A stretch of 64,000 bases of DNA from Maribacter polysiphoniae (GTDB lineage: Bacteria; Bacteroidota; Bacteroidia; Flavobacteriales; Flavobacteriaceae): contig NZ_QGGQ01000001.1 in assembly GCF_003148665.1 (NCBI RefSeq), positions 513,762-577,761 of the forward strand, written 5' to 3'. Shown here piece after piece: positions 25,979 to 35,569 of the stretch (the stretch's first letter is position 1; each line of letters starts with the position of its first letter). A model generated the notes under the pieces. That model ran no database searches and had not been told where the DNA came from. It saw only the letters and a program-made list of their open reading frames with translations. The translations under genes were made by a program, and so were the position numbers.

Positions 25979-26953
25979 ATGAAGAATACCCAAGAAAAAT
26001 TAGGAATGGCCAATAAGCGCCATGAGGATATTCCTGGAAATCCATCCACGGCAACCAGTAGTAAGATAAAATTAAATGACCGATCCAATGGAATACCGTT
26101 AAGGGTTTTGAGTGAAGCCGATTGGGATTTCTGGACGCATAATGGATATATAATTATTAAAAATGCCGTTCCCAGGGAACAGGTTGAACAGACTGCTGAA
26201 TTTCTATGGGAATTTGAAGAGAAGGAACCAGACAATCCGAATTCTTGGTATGCACCACCAAGGGCAGAAATGAAAATGAAAGAGCTTACCGGTACCGGAA
26301 TGGTAGAGGTATATAATCACCAGCATTTATGGAACAATAGGCAAATGCCACGGGTTTATGATGCGTTTGTGGATATATGGGGCACCGAAAAATTATGGGT
26401 AACGATCGATCGGGCCAATTTAAACTTTCCAAATAAGCCCGGCCATGAACAAAAAGGCTTCATACATTGGGATTATGACCCGGAGACCCGACCACAGAAT
26501 GTACAGGGGGTTTTGGCACTAGCAGACCAGACCGATGACCAAATGGGAGGTTTCCAGTGTATACCTTGGCTCTATAGAAATTATGATACTTGGAAATCGA
26601 CACAGCCTAAGGACAGGGATCATTTTCAACCTGATATTAATGGTCTTGAAGACAAAATCGTAAAGGTGAAACTTGAAGCAGGGGATTTATTGATTTTCCA
26701 TAGTGCACAGCCACATGGCATTCGACCGAACAGATCAAAGGATAAAGTACGCATTGCCCAATATATTTCTATGATGCCGGCAGAAGAGGATAACAGGGAA
26801 TTAAGACAATGGCGTATTACGTCCTGGGAGAACAGAATTGCTCCTGAAGGGTATGCTTTTCCGGGAGACCCCAGAAATTGGGAACAAACGAAATACGATA
26901 CTGCCAATTTATCCCCTCTTGGCGAAAAATTGTTGGGATTAAAGTCTTGGTAA
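25979..26953 (+). CDS. Phytanoyl-CoA dioxygenase (PhyH) family oxygenase
   Basis: A 324-residue Fe(II)/2-oxoglutarate-type oxygenase. The iron triad is visible as H163-x-D165 in IHWDYDPETRP and the distal His in HSAQPHGIRPNRS, where the following Arg would bind the 2-oxoglutarate carboxylate. DFWTHNGYIIIKNAVPREQ is the usual N-terminal block. Bacterial PhyH proteins act on many small molecules, so the substrate is unknown. It is divergent from an AraC regulator, which suggests induction by a specific compound. Confidence 0.85.
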   Translation: MKNTQEKLGMANKRHEDIPGNPSTATSSKIKLNDRSNGIPLRVLSEADWDFWTHNGYIIIKNAVPREQVEQTAEFLWEFEEKEPDNPNSWYAPPRAEMKMKELTGTGMVEVYNHQHLWNNRQMPRVYDAFVDIWGTEKLWVTIDRANLNFPNKPGHEQKGFIHWDYDPETRPQNVQGVLALADQTDDQMGGFQCIPWLYRNYDTWKSTQPKDRDHFQPDINGLEDKIVKVKLEAGDLLIFHSAQPHGIRPNRSKDKVRIAQYISMMPAEEDNRELRQWRITSWENRIAPEGYAFPGDPRNWEQTKYDTANLSPLGEKLLGLKSW

Positions 26954-27006
26954 GTTGTTAAATCCTTAATAATTTCGTGTTTTAAGGTCATCCCAACTAT
27001 TAGCAC

Positions 27007-27014
27007 TATTTTTG
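27007..27014 (+). promoter_or_regulatory. Putative -7 box of the SulP gene
   Basis: TATTTTTG, exact TAnnTTTG match, 19 bases before ATG 27034. Confidence 0.4.
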
Positions 27015-27033
27015 CGCCCTTTAATTATAGGGT

Positions 27034-28611
27034 ATGAGGAAGTATTTGAATATATTCGATTTTAAACAGAAAGTAGATTATAAAACAGAGATCTTATCAG
27101 GTCTTACCGTGGCCTTGGCTTTGGTACCTGAGGCAATTGCTTTTGCCTTGATTCCTGGGTTCTCTCCTTTAACGGGTTTGTATGCCGCCTTTGTTTTGGC
27201 CTTGGTGACTTCTATCCTTGGAGGTAGGCCAGGTATGATATCGGGGGCTACTGGGGCTGTTGCCGTTATTTTCATTGGGTTGATCTTAGAACTTAAAAAT
27301 ACATTTCCGGGGATTGAACCTGAGACTATTTTACATTATGTTTTTGCGACGGTGATCATTGCCGGAGTATTACAGGTAATTGCAGGGTTTTTGCGTTTGG
27401 GTAAATTTATTCGATTGGTACCCCACCCCGTAATGTTCGGATTTGTAAACGGCCTTGCGATTATCATATTTATGGCCCAGTTTCCTAACTTCTATCAAAA
27501 AGGAACGGATGAACTTTTAACAGGTGCTTCCATGTATACCATGTTGGGGCTAACTTTTTTGACCATGTTGATCATTTGGGGGGTTCCAAAATTGACAAAG
27601 GCCATTCCTTCCTCCTTATTGGCCATTGTAGTGGTATCGGCAATCGTAATTGGCTTTAATGTTGATACGCTTACCGTAGCGGACACCATGAAAGAAGGAC
27701 AAACCATTCAAGGTGGATTTCCACCATTATCCATTCCGAATATACCATTCACTTTGGAAACCTTGAAAATCATTTTCCCATTTTCCTTGATCGTAGCGGT
27801 CGTAGGATTAACAGAAAGTTTGCTTACCCTCAATATCATCGATGAAATAACCGAAACACGTGGTAGTGGTAACAAGGAGTGTGTTGCCCAAGGAACGGCA
27901 AACATCCTTTCCGGATTTTTGTCGGGTATGGGAGGTTGCGCCATGATCGGTCAGAGTTTGATCAATACTTCTTCGGGAGCACGTGCAAGATTGTCGGGAA
28001 TTACCGCAGCTGTCATGTTGTTGGTTTTTATAATGTTTGGGTCCAGTCTTATCGAGCGTTTGCCTATGGCGGCTTTGGTTGGACTTATGTTTATGGTTGC
28101 TATCGGTACATTCGAATGGGCAAGTTTCAAGACCTTTCGAAAAATGCCCAATTCCGATGTTATTGTAATGGTCTTGGTAACCTTGATTACTGCCGTTACC
28201 CACAATTTGGCCGTCGCCGTATTATTTGGTGTAGTCATTTCCGCATTGGCGTATTCTTGGGAAAATGCAAAACGTATCCGGGCTAGGAAGTATGTTGATG
28301 AGCAAGGGATTAAGCATTACGAGATTTATGGACCGCTATTCTTTGCCTCTACTACGTTATTCAATGAAAAATTCGATGTTCAAAATGACCCTGAAGAAGT
28401 AATCATTGATTTTCGGGAGAGTCGAGTTGTGGATATGTCCGGTATTGAAGCTTTGAATAAACTTACCGAACGCTATGCCAAAGCAGGGAAGAAAATCCAT
28501 TTAAAACATTTAAGCAAAGATTGTATTCTACTTTTGGAAAATGCGAATGACATTATCGATGTGAATGTATTGGAAGATCCAACATATAAAGTAGCTGTAG
28601 ACAAAGTATAA
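27034..28611 (+). CDS. SulP/SLC26 family inorganic anion transporter
   Basis: A 525-residue inner-membrane transporter of sulfate, bicarbonate or related anions. About 10-12 hydrophobic segments run from residue 20 to 410, including the family block LTVALALVPEAIAFALIPGFSPLTGLYAAF (shown here only by its ends) and GTANILSGFLSGMGGCAMIGQS. A cytosolic STAS domain at about 430-520 has EEVIIDFRESRVVDMSGIEA. The substrate cannot be assigned; no carbonic anhydrase gene is adjacent. A near-perfect hairpin terminator follows. Confidence 0.9.
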   Translation: MRKYLNIFDFKQKVDYKTEILSGLTVALALVPEAIAFALIPGFSPLTGLYAAFVLALVTSILGGRPGMISGATGAVAVIFIGLILELKNTFPGIEPETILHYVFATVIIAGVLQVIAGFLRLGKFIRLVPHPVMFGFVNGLAIIIFMAQFPNFYQKGTDELLTGASMYTMLGLTFLTMLIIWGVPKLTKAIPSSLLAIVVVSAIVIGFNVDTLTVADTMKEGQTIQGGFPPLSIPNIPFTLETLKIIFPFSLIVAVVGLTESLLTLNIIDEITETRGSGNKECVAQGTANILSGFLSGMGGCAMIGQSLINTSSGARARLSGITAAVMLLVFIMFGSSLIERLPMAALVGLMFMVAIGTFEWASFKTFRKMPNSDVIVMVLVTLITAVTHNLAVAVLFGVVISALAYSWENAKRIRARKYVDEQGIKHYEIYGPLFFASTTLFNEKFDVQNDPEEVIIDFRESRVVDMSGIEALNKLTERYAKAGKKIHLKHLSKDCILLLENANDIIDVNVLEDPTYKVAVDKV

Positions 28612-28613
28612 AA

Positions 28614-28652
28614 AATGGTGTTGCCCTTCCTAATTGATAGGGCAACACCATT
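28614..28652. terminator. Bidirectional terminator between SulP and cytochrome c genes
   Basis: Perfect 14-bp stem AATGGTGTTGCCCT (28614-28627) / AGGGCAACACCATT (28639-28652). The T-tract is on the minus strand, so it serves the cytochrome gene best. Confidence 0.85.
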
Positions 28653-28673
28653 GTAAACTTTTAAGGGCAGTCC

Positions 28674-29153
28674 TTAAAGTGTACGCAAATACTCCGCAAT
28701 CGCTCTTGCGTCATCCTTACTTAGGTTTTGGTTTAACATTATGGAATTATTGTATTCTTTCAATAGGGCTTTTGCGATAGGATCTTCTTTTAGCATACCA
28801 TCGGGGTTTAAGATCATATTCATCACCCATTCAGGACTTCTCTTATCATAAAGGCCCTTCATGGCAGGTCCGATCATTCGTTGTTCGGCCATATGGCAGG
28901 CAACACAAATGGTCGAATAGATTTTTTCACCTTTGGCGGCCAATTCGGTATCTATTTCCGTACCGAACTCGACCGAGGTAATTGGTCCAACCCCTTTGTT
29001 GTTTAAATCTATGGGAACTTCCCCAGTGGTTTTTTCCGCTTTGACTTCTTTTTTGGTGCGGTTCATTTCAAAACCACCTTTCTTCTCTTCTTTTTTTTCG
29101 CCACAGCCTATAATAAGGCTTCCAACAACCAAGACAGTAAGTATTTTCTTCAT
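28674..29153 (-). CDS. Lipoprotein c-type cytochrome
   Basis: A 159-residue periplasmic monoheme cytochrome. The lipobox is LIIGC with C17, followed by a Lys/Glu-rich linker. The heme-binding motif is CVACH (C83, C86, H87) and the likely axial Met is in NNSIMLNQNL. The C-terminus (KDDARAIAEYLRTL) is the usual class I terminal helix. It is probably an electron carrier to an oxidase; the partner is not in the window. Confidence 0.9.
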   Translation of the reverse strand: MKKILTVLVVGSLIIGCGEKKEEKKGGFEMNRTKKEVKAEKTTGEVPIDLNNKGVGPITSVEFGTEIDTELAAKGEKIYSTICVACHMAEQRMIGPAMKGLYDKRSPEWVMNMILNPDGMLKEDPIAKALLKEYNNSIMLNQNLSKDDARAIAEYLRTL

Positions 29154-29228
29154 ATTGTTTTATTAAGCTGAGGGTACCCTGACAGCTATCGATTTTCGAT
29201 TTACTAAGATAAGGTTTCGTGGTGAAAT

Positions 29229-30188
29229 TTATAAGTCAGCAAAGAACTTTAGGGCTCTTTTTTCGGTATACGTAGTATTCTGACTTCCGTAAAAACCTAC
29301 ATGTCCACCCGAGTCTGGAATCTCTAAAAAAATTGAGTTGTTTTCTTCCGCTTCCTTATGCGGATAACATTCAGGGCCTAAAAAAGAATCGTTCTTGGCG
29401 TTGATTATGAGCGTGGAAATAGCAATCCTAGGCAGGAACTGTAACGAACTACATGTTTTGTAATAGTCGAGGGCATCTTTAAAACCGTGCGCCCTGCTTG
29501 TGTAAATATCATCAAAATCCTTTAGGGTTTTGATATTGGCAATATCGGCATCTGAGATTTTTGAAGGAAATACTTTTTGTTTCAGTCTCAATTTGGCAAT
29601 TAAATGATCCTTGAAACGTAGGCTGTAGAGATAATTTTTCGGAAGCAATAATTGTTTTAGTGAACTATGTAGGTCACAGGGGGCAGAGACTGCCACGACC
29701 CCTTTTATTTGTTCGGGTAGGTCGCGACCTTCCCCAATATATTTCAGTGCCAGGTTTCCGCCTAGGCTAAAACCCTTGATAAAGATTTCGTCATAGGTGT
29801 TTTTTTTCAAAAGATGTTGTACAACGGCATCCAGATCTTCCGTGGCCCCAGAATGATAGGAGCGATACAAGGTATTGGTCACCCCGCTACACCCCCTATA
29901 ATTAACGGCACAAACATCGTAACCTTGGGCGCTGGCCAATTTGGCACTACCTGTAATATAGGGTCTTTGGGCACTACCCTCTAGCCCATGCAGCAAGATG
30001 AGTACTTTATGACTGGGTTGTTGGGCATAGCTCCAATCCAAATCCAAAAAATCCTTATCGGGCAGTACTATTCGTTCCCGTTCTTGGTGCACCCCTGGAA
30101 CCGTTCGTATCAAGCCCGAGTAAATGGTCGAGAAATGTCCGTTTTTAAACAGGAACGGAGGGTTGTAATCCGATGCGATTATGGGCAT
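29229..30188 (-). CDS. YheT-family alpha/beta hydrolase
   Basis: A 319-residue cytosolic hydrolase of COG0429. Motifs in order: FLFKNGHFSTIYSGL, the oxyanion region LLHGLEGSAQRPYI, nucleophile elbow GFSLGGNLALKY, the acid in INAKNDSFLGPE, and catalytic His in SGGHVGFYG. Family members are esterases of unknown natural substrate. It is followed upstream on the same strand by a nitronate monooxygenase gene 26 bases away, so an operon is likely. Confidence 0.88.
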   Translation of the reverse strand: MPIIASDYNPPFLFKNGHFSTIYSGLIRTVPGVHQERERIVLPDKDFLDLDWSYAQQPSHKVLILLHGLEGSAQRPYITGSAKLASAQGYDVCAVNYRGCSGVTNTLYRSYHSGATEDLDAVVQHLLKKNTYDEIFIKGFSLGGNLALKYIGEGRDLPEQIKGVVAVSAPCDLHSSLKQLLLPKNYLYSLRFKDHLIAKLRLKQKVFPSKISDADIANIKTLKDFDDIYTSRAHGFKDALDYYKTCSSLQFLPRIAISTLIINAKNDSFLGPECYPHKEAEENNSIFLEIPDSGGHVGFYGSQNTTYTEKRALKFFADL

Positions 30189-30214
30189 GGTGTTATGCGA
30201 TAGGGTTATACTTT

Positions 30215-31189
30215 TTATTTCGGGAATGTTTCCAATACTTTTATCTGTTCCTCTATCGCTGCCTTAAATCCTATTTTTAAGTTGTCGACCAATTTCGCAA
30301 CAGGTACGACATTTTCTATGGTTGCTACCCCTTGGCCCGCTGACCATATGGTTTTCCAAGCCTTGGCCTCGGTATCCAGTTCTTTTCCAAAATCTATTTT
30401 CCGGTCTTTTTTCAAATCTTCCTCTGTGATGCCTGCAGCTATAAGACTGGCCCCTAGGAAATTGGCATGTACCCCGGATATTGAGGCTGTGTATATTATG
30501 TCACTGGCACCGGAATCTATGATCATATTTTTGTAGTCATCCGTAGCCTTACTTTCCTCAACATTGATGAACCGGGTACCCATATAAGCCAAATCGGCAC
30601 CCATTTGAAGGGCTGAGGCAATATCCCTTCCTGTAGTTATGCAACCGGAAAGAATAATGGTTTTATCATAGAATTTCTTGATTTCCGCCACCAGGGTCAT
30701 GGGATTTATGGTCCCTGCATGGCCACCTGCCCCTGCAGCAACTAAAATGAGTCCGTCTACACCGGCCTCTGCAGCTTTTTGGGCGTGCCTTTTTTTAATG
30801 ATGTCGTGGAATACCAGTCCACCATAACTATGAATGGCATCAACGACTTGTGAAACGGCACCAAGGGAAGTGATGATCAAAGGTACCTTGTGTTTTATAC
30901 AAAGCTTTATGTCGGCTTCAAGACGTGGGTTTGTCGGGTGTACAATAAGGTTGACCCCAAATGGGGCCGCCTTTTTTCCGGTTTCTTTTTCAAAAGACTC
31001 CAAAGCTGTTTTTATTTCTATAAGCCATTCTTCAAAACCCTCGCTGGTACGCTGGTTTAAGGCTGGAAAAGTGCCCACAATACCACTTTTACAGCATTCA
31101 ATAACCAATTTTGGTCCAGATATTAGAAACATTGGGGCTGCAATTACCGGTAGGGAAAGGTCTTTTATAAAAGGTGCTGAGGTACTCAT
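30215..31189 (-). CDS. Nitronate monooxygenase
   Basis: A 324-residue FMN-dependent TIM-barrel enzyme of the 2-nitropropane dioxygenase/NMO family, which oxidises nitroalkanes such as propionate 3-nitronate. Seen: PVIAAPMFLISGPKLVIECC, HDIIKKRHAQKAAEAGVDGL, AAGAGGHAGTINPM, ILSGCITTGRDIASALQMGA and YMGTRFINVEES, all flavin-binding blocks. The length is normal. First gene of a probable two-gene transcript with the YheT hydrolase. Confidence 0.9.
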   Translation of the reverse strand: MSTSAPFIKDLSLPVIAAPMFLISGPKLVIECCKSGIVGTFPALNQRTSEGFEEWLIEIKTALESFEKETGKKAAPFGVNLIVHPTNPRLEADIKLCIKHKVPLIITSLGAVSQVVDAIHSYGGLVFHDIIKKRHAQKAAEAGVDGLILVAAGAGGHAGTINPMTLVAEIKKFYDKTIILSGCITTGRDIASALQMGADLAYMGTRFINVEESKATDDYKNMIIDSGASDIIYTASISGVHANFLGASLIAAGITEEDLKKDRKIDFGKELDTEAKAWKTIWSAGQGVATIENVVPVAKLVDNLKIGFKAAIEEQIKVLETFPK

Positions 31190-31261
31190 AACTTTGGTTT
31201 TATTGTTTTAAAAGTAGGAATTTTTTTTGGGGATGTTATCCGTGGTTTTCCAAAACTATGG

Positions 31262-31269
31262 TATTTTTG
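31262..31269 (+). promoter_or_regulatory. Putative -7 box of the thioesterase gene
   Basis: TATTTTTG, exact TAnnTTTG match, 38 bases before ATG 31308; no TTG at the right distance upstream. Confidence 0.35.
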
Positions 31270-31307
31270 CCATTCTTATGCATGCATAATAAAATAATTC
31301 AAAAAGA

Positions 31308-31784
31308 ATGTATCTAAAAGAGTTTGAAGTTCGTTGGAGTGATGTGGATGCCAATCGCCATTTGGCCAATTCGGCCTATATTAATTATATGAGCCATACC
31401 CGTATGGCCTTTTTGTTGGATTTGGGCTTTGGTCATGAGGTTATGGTCGAAAACAAAATAGGCCCTGTGGTTTTTTATGAGCACATGTACTATTTCAAAG
31501 AGCTCTTTCCCGGTAAGCCAGTTAGGGTTTCATTAGAGGTAATGGGGATGAGTGAGGACGGTTGTTTCTTTGAATTTCACCATAATTTTTATGACAGTAA
31601 AGGCAAGAATGTCGCCCATTGCGAAATGATGGGTGCTTGGATCAGTTTGGAAACAAGACAACTCACGCCACTTTCAAAAGAACTACTGGCACGTTTTGAA
31701 CAAATTGAGAGACCAGAAGGTTTTAGAACGCTAACGAAGGAAGATACCCGTAAGTATGCTAAAAAACCTAAGAATTTGGCCTAG
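31308..31784 (+). CDS. Acyl-CoA thioesterase, hotdog fold
   Basis: A 158-residue 4HBT/YbgC-like thioesterase that would hydrolyse acyl-CoA or acyl-ACP. The typical N-terminal block VRWSDVDANRHLANSAYINY contains the catalytic Asp. GPVVFYEHMYYFKELFPGKP and EFHHNFYDSKGKNVAHCE follow. Its 3' end overlaps the convergent DMT transporter gene by 17 bases with no terminator, so the two transcripts must overlap. Confidence 0.88.
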   Translation: MYLKEFEVRWSDVDANRHLANSAYINYMSHTRMAFLLDLGFGHEVMVENKIGPVVFYEHMYYFKELFPGKPVRVSLEVMGMSEDGCFFEFHHNFYDSKGKNVAHCEMMGAWISLETRQLTPLSKELLARFEQIERPEGFRTLTKEDTRKYAKKPKNLA

Positions 31785-32661
31785 TCTTTCTGCTCGATAA
31801 ATATACCCCCAAAAACACCAATGATGCTGCTAGGATTTTCGTGGTGGTCAAGGCGTCTTTGCCTACGGCTATGGCAAAAATGATTCCTATCAATGGTTGT
31901 ATATAGACAAAGGCACTCAGGGTTGATGCTTTTAGTTGGGTGAGTGCGAAAATATTGAATAGGTACGTGAAGAATGTGGTTCCTAGGATTACAAAGGCAA
32001 TACGCCAAATAATATCAAAGGGCAAAAGCGACCATTCGATGGCTAGGAGTTCATCGTACCCAAATGGTAGACAAATAAGTATGCCCAAGGAAAACATCCA
32101 TTTCATGAATGTGAATGGGTGGTATTTGGAAATCAGGATTTTGGCAAGTATTAAGTAGGTGCCGTAGAAAAAGGAATTCATTAGGATGAAAAAATTGCCC
32201 ATCGGAATATTCGGGGCATCCTGTCGAAGTTCGGTACCGAACAGTATTAAGCCCATAGCCCCGAGAAGTCCAACAAAGATTCCAAATACTTTTCTGCCCG
32301 ATATTTTCTCCTTGATAAGTATGGCTGAAAGGATCAAAACGATAATAGGTGTGGTGGTGATTAAAACCGCACTGTTTATTGGTGTTGAAAGGGATAATCC
32401 TTTAAAGAAGGCCAACATATTCAGGCCCATCCCGAAAATGGCACAAACAACGATCCGTAGGTAATCCTTCTTTTCAATTTTCTCCTTGGGGCCAAAAAGC
32501 GAGACACCCCAAAACAATGCGGCAGCACCAATGACCCTTAAAACGACAAAACCATAGGCCCCGACATAATTGGGCATTACCCCCTTGGCTATGGTGTGGT
32601 TTATTCCATAGATGATCGTGGCCCCAATGGCCGATAAAATGGCTAAAGTACGTTTGCTCAA
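31768..32661 (-). CDS. EamA/DMT-family membrane transporter
   Basis: A 297-residue inner-membrane protein with ten predicted helices in two EamA repeats, e.g. FVVLRVIGAAALFWGVSLF, INSAVLITTTPIIVLILSAI, LLGAMGLILF and FVYIQPLIGIIFAIAVGKD. Substrates of this family (amino acids, nucleosides, drugs) cannot be inferred. Its start overlaps the stop of the upstream ArsC-like gene by 4 bases (32658-32661). Confidence 0.88.
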   Translation of the reverse strand: MSKRTLAILSAIGATIIYGINHTIAKGVMPNYVGAYGFVVLRVIGAAALFWGVSLFGPKEKIEKKDYLRIVVCAIFGMGLNMLAFFKGLSLSTPINSAVLITTTPIIVLILSAILIKEKISGRKVFGIFVGLLGAMGLILFGTELRQDAPNIPMGNFFILMNSFFYGTYLILAKILISKYHPFTFMKWMFSLGILICLPFGYDELLAIEWSLLPFDIIWRIAFVILGTTFFTYLFNIFALTQLKASTLSAFVYIQPLIGIIFAIAVGKDALTTTKILAASLVFLGVYLSSRKTRPNS

Positions 32662-33011
32662 GGATGAATGGTTTCTTTAGCGGCTTCAACCACCTTTTTG
32701 CTGTTTCCCACAAAGATTTTGTCATTAAAAATGATAACGGGGCGTTTTAAAAAGGTATAGTGTTCAAGGATCAACTTTTTATAATCCTCCTCATTAAGGG
32801 TTTTTTGGGCCAACCCTTTTTCTTTATAAAGTCTTGCCCTTTTGCTGAAAAGGGATTCATAGCTACCGGCCAATTTTTTCATTTCCCCAAGTTGGGAGGG
32901 GGTTATAGGTGCTGTCTTAATATCCTGTAATTGAAAACCGTCCAACGGATCCAATTCGTTCATTATCCTTTTACAGGTGTCACAGGTGCTTAGGTAGTAT
33001 ATTTTATTCAT
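32658..33011 (-). CDS. ArsC/Spx-family thioredoxin-fold protein
   Basis: A 117-residue protein from ATG 33011 (MNKIYYLSTCDTCK). The CxxC at the helix start, LAGSYESLFSKRARLYKEKG and the conserved cis-proline block LKRPVIIFNDKIFVG define the arsenate-reductase/YffB/Spx family. No arsenical operon is nearby, so a redox role is as likely as arsenate reduction. An in-frame extension up to 33095 is non-homologous and rejected. Coupled to the DMT transporter by a 4-base overlap. Confidence 0.87.
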   Translation of the reverse strand: MNKIYYLSTCDTCKRIMNELDPLDGFQLQDIKTAPITPSQLGEMKKLAGSYESLFSKRARLYKEKGLAQKTLNEEDYKKLILEHYTFLKRPVIIFNDKIFVGNSKKVVEAAKETIHP

Positions 33012-33112
33012 ACTTGGGATATTTCGGTTTCCTTGCGATATAATGGTATACAAAGAAACCCAATTCCATTGGAATTTTTCTATTTTTACATCCACTTTAT
33101 AAATTATATCCC

Positions 33113-33580
33113 TTGGAAAGATTATTTGACATTACGCTTCAAAACCGAAATGCACTTTATTCGATACTCACAAAAACGCCAAAAGAATTGTTATTGAAAA
33201 TCCCCAGTGGATACCGTAACAATATCTGGTGGAATATTGCACATGTGGTTGTGACCCAACAGTTATTGGTTTATAAATTGAGCGGCTTGGATATGAAAGT
33301 TGCCGATCAATTGGTCGATAAGTTTAGAAAGGGTACGGTGCCCGATGGTAAGGCGACCGAAGAGGAACTGGATGCCATCAAAGGATTTTTGTTTTCGAGC
33401 ATTGAATGGACACAGGAAGATTATGAAAATGGTGTTTTCAAGAATTTCAACGAATATACCACTAGCGCCAATGTTACCTTAAAGAACGTAGAGGATGCCA
33501 TTGCCTTCAATTTGTTTCATGAAGGGTTGCATTTAGGGGTAGTGCTATCGTTGGAAAAGGTATTGTTGGCCGAGGATTAA
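33113..33580 (+). CDS. DinB-family protein with TTG start
   Basis: A 155-residue four-helix-bundle DinB/YfiT protein. Metal ligands are suggested by NIWWNIAHVVVTQQLL and NLFHEGLHLGVVLSLE. There is no ATG in frame near the N-terminus: the coding block begins at TTG 33113 (MERLFDITLQNRNALYS), which matches where the family normally starts. DinB-fold proteins include bacillithiol and mycothiol transferases; the activity here is unknown. Divergent from the ArsC-like gene. Confidence 0.82.
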   Translation: MERLFDITLQNRNALYSILTKTPKELLLKIPSGYRNNIWWNIAHVVVTQQLLVYKLSGLDMKVADQLVDKFRKGTVPDGKATEEELDAIKGFLFSSIEWTQEDYENGVFKNFNEYTTSANVTLKNVEDAIAFNLFHEGLHLGVVLSLEKVLLAED

Positions 33581-33582
33581 AA

Positions 33583-34326
33583 TTACTCTCCGATCTTATG
33601 GGTCAAATAGTTTTTTATCTCATTGAAGGGTAATACCAAGGTAATGGCTCCATCGGCATAGGAAGCCACTTCGTACTGGTTATAGAGTAAGACCATTCCT
33701 TCTTCGGTAAATCCAATATTTTCAGGGAGGTAGAACGTATCTCCCTCGAACATAAAACCTGTACTATTGATTGGTTCATCTAGGGGAATATCCTCCTGTA
33801 TCCTAAATTTTGTCTCAGCAAAGTGCTCAAAGTCCTTGCGGTCTTTGAACAGTTCCCGATTTTCAATTTCCATTCCTTTGTTTTTGTCGAAATTCAAGAA
33901 TCGTCGGGTCGTATATCCATGGGCCCCTCCAGTGAATAAATAGGAATTAAGGGCAATGGTCAGTACGTTCTTGTTCTCATATGAAACAGTACCTGTAATT
34001 TTGGCCTCCCATTTTACGGTTTCATCGGGGTATAGCTTTTGTAATTCATCATATCCGTTTTTAAAGGATTGAATGGCTTCGGATACGGTTGTTGCTTCCA
34101 TCCCATCATCATAGACCAGTAAGGAAATCAATTCTTCGTCAAGGGCCGTGTTAATGGTCTCTGCAAGTTTGGTTTGATCCAAAACCTTCGGCATTTCAAT
34201 CGAAATTTCAGGACATTCTTCACAGGCATCATCGGTAATCGTTTGGGGTTCAAAGGTGAGTTTGCCATCATTCTTACATCCAAGGAGTATTACAAGGCAA
34301 AACAATATGGTGATTGGGGCTTTCAT
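33583..34326 (-). CDS. DUF3298/RsiV-type lipoprotein
   Basis: A 247-residue periplasmic lipoprotein, lipobox VILLGC (C17). The C-terminal half has the DUF3298 hallmark LFTGGAHGYTTRRFLNFD and GFTEEGMVLLYNQYEVASYA; the N-terminal half fits DUF4163. In B. subtilis RsiV this module binds lysozyme, but here there is no transmembrane anti-sigma segment and no sigma-factor gene nearby. Function unknown. Confidence 0.83.
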   Translation of the reverse strand: MKAPITILFCLVILLGCKNDGKLTFEPQTITDDACEECPEISIEMPKVLDQTKLAETINTALDEELISLLVYDDGMEATTVSEAIQSFKNGYDELQKLYPDETVKWEAKITGTVSYENKNVLTIALNSYLFTGGAHGYTTRRFLNFDKNKGMEIENRELFKDRKDFEHFAETKFRIQEDIPLDEPINSTGFMFEGDTFYLPENIGFTEEGMVLLYNQYEVASYADGAITLVLPFNEIKNYLTHKIGE

Positions 34327-34414
34327 TTATTTGTTGTGTTTCTTAGTTACAAAATTAAGGCTTCATTGCAATCTCCGAAAGATAACAATACTTTTATATG
34401 ATAAAATTTAATGT

Positions 34415-35569
34415 ATGGGCAAAAAAGACTTAAAATTCAACAGCAAGACCATCCACGGCGGACAAGAGCCAGATAAGGCCTATGGTGCGGTAATGCCTCC
34501 AATATACCAAACCTCGACGTATGCCCAAGCCACTCCGGGAGGACATAAGGGTTTTGCGTATTCACGCAGTGCCAATCCAACCCGTACGGCATTGGAAAAT
34601 GCTTTGGCAAGTATTGAAAATGGGAAATATGGACTTGCCTTTGCAAGTGGCTTGGCGGCTATTGACGCCGTTATCAAATTATTGGATCCTGGCGATGAGG
34701 TGCTATGTACGAGCGATCTTTATGGGGGTAGTTATCGACTCTTTAAACGTATTTTTGAAAGATATGGCATTGTGTTTCACTTTGTCGATATGCAGACTAC
34801 TGGTGATTTGGTTGGGATTATCAACAAGAAAACAAAACTGGTTTGGGTAGAGACCCCTACCAACCCAATGATGAACATCATAGATATAAAGGCAGTTGCC
34901 AAGATTACGGAAAAGCATCAATTGCTCTTGGTGGTTGATAATACTTTTGCGACTCCCTATTTGCAACAACCATTGGATTTAGGGGCCGATATCGTGATGC
35001 ATTCGGCAACCAAATACCTAGGGGGCCACAGTGATGTCGTTGTCGGGGGATTGGTGGTAAAAGATAGGGTATTGGCCGATAAACTGTACTTTATTCAAAA
35101 CGCAAGTGGGGCTGTTTGTGGACCCATGGATAGTTTTTTGGTGGTACGGGGGATTAAAACACTACATGTGCGCATGCAAAGGCATTGTGAAAACGGTATG
35201 GCCGTTGCCCAATATCTGGCAAATCACCCTAAAATAGAGCACGTTTACTGGCCGGGGTTCGAAGGACATCCGAATCACGATGTGGCAAAAGAGCAAATGA
35301 AAGGTTTTGGCGGGATGATTTCCTTCATACCCAAAGGAAGTAATCTGGAGGACACCATTCGCATTGTCGAAAAATTAAGGTTGTTCACTTTGGCAGAGTC
35401 ATTGGGAGGAGTTGAGAGTTTGGTGGGCCACCCAGCAAGTATGTCGCATGCCGGTATTCCCAAAGAAGAACGGGAAAAAAGTGGTGTTCTCGATACATTG
35501 ATTCGACTGAGTGTCGGTATAGAGGATAAGGAGGATCTTATAGCGGATTTAGAACAGGCATTAGGTTGA
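34415..35569 (+). CDS. Cystathionine gamma-synthase/lyase, PLP-dependent
   Basis: A 384-residue Cys/Met-metabolism PLP enzyme of the cytosol. PLP Lys is in HSATKYLGGHSDVVVGG. FAYSRSANPTRTALENALA, GLAFASGLAAIDAVIKLL and the C-terminal SLGGVESLVGHPASMSHAG are classic. MetB (gamma-synthase) and MccB/CTH (gamma-lyase) are hard to separate by eye; the flavobacterial orthologue is usually annotated gamma-synthase. No other methionine gene is adjacent. Confidence 0.88.
   Translation: MGKKDLKFNSKTIHGGQEPDKAYGAVMPPIYQTSTYAQATPGGHKGFAYSRSANPTRTALENALASIENGKYGLAFASGLAAIDAVIKLLDPGDEVLCTSDLYGGSYRLFKRIFERYGIVFHFVDMQTTGDLVGIINKKTKLVWVETPTNPMMNIIDIKAVAKITEKHQLLLVVDNTFATPYLQQPLDLGADIVMHSATKYLGGHSDVVVGGLVVKDRVLADKLYFIQNASGAVCGPMDSFLVVRGIKTLHVRMQRHCENGMAVAQYLANHPKIEHVYWPGFEGHPNHDVAKEQMKGFGGMISFIPKGSNLEDTIRIVEKLRLFTLAESLGGVESLVGHPASMSHAGIPKEEREKSGVLDTLIRLSVGIEDKEDLIADLEQALG

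Noticed and set aside
27808-28286. Long overlapping open frames on both strands inside the SulP gene
   Set aside because: No start context or family motif, His/Arg/Ser-rich composition, and they lie inside a clearly coding transporter gene.
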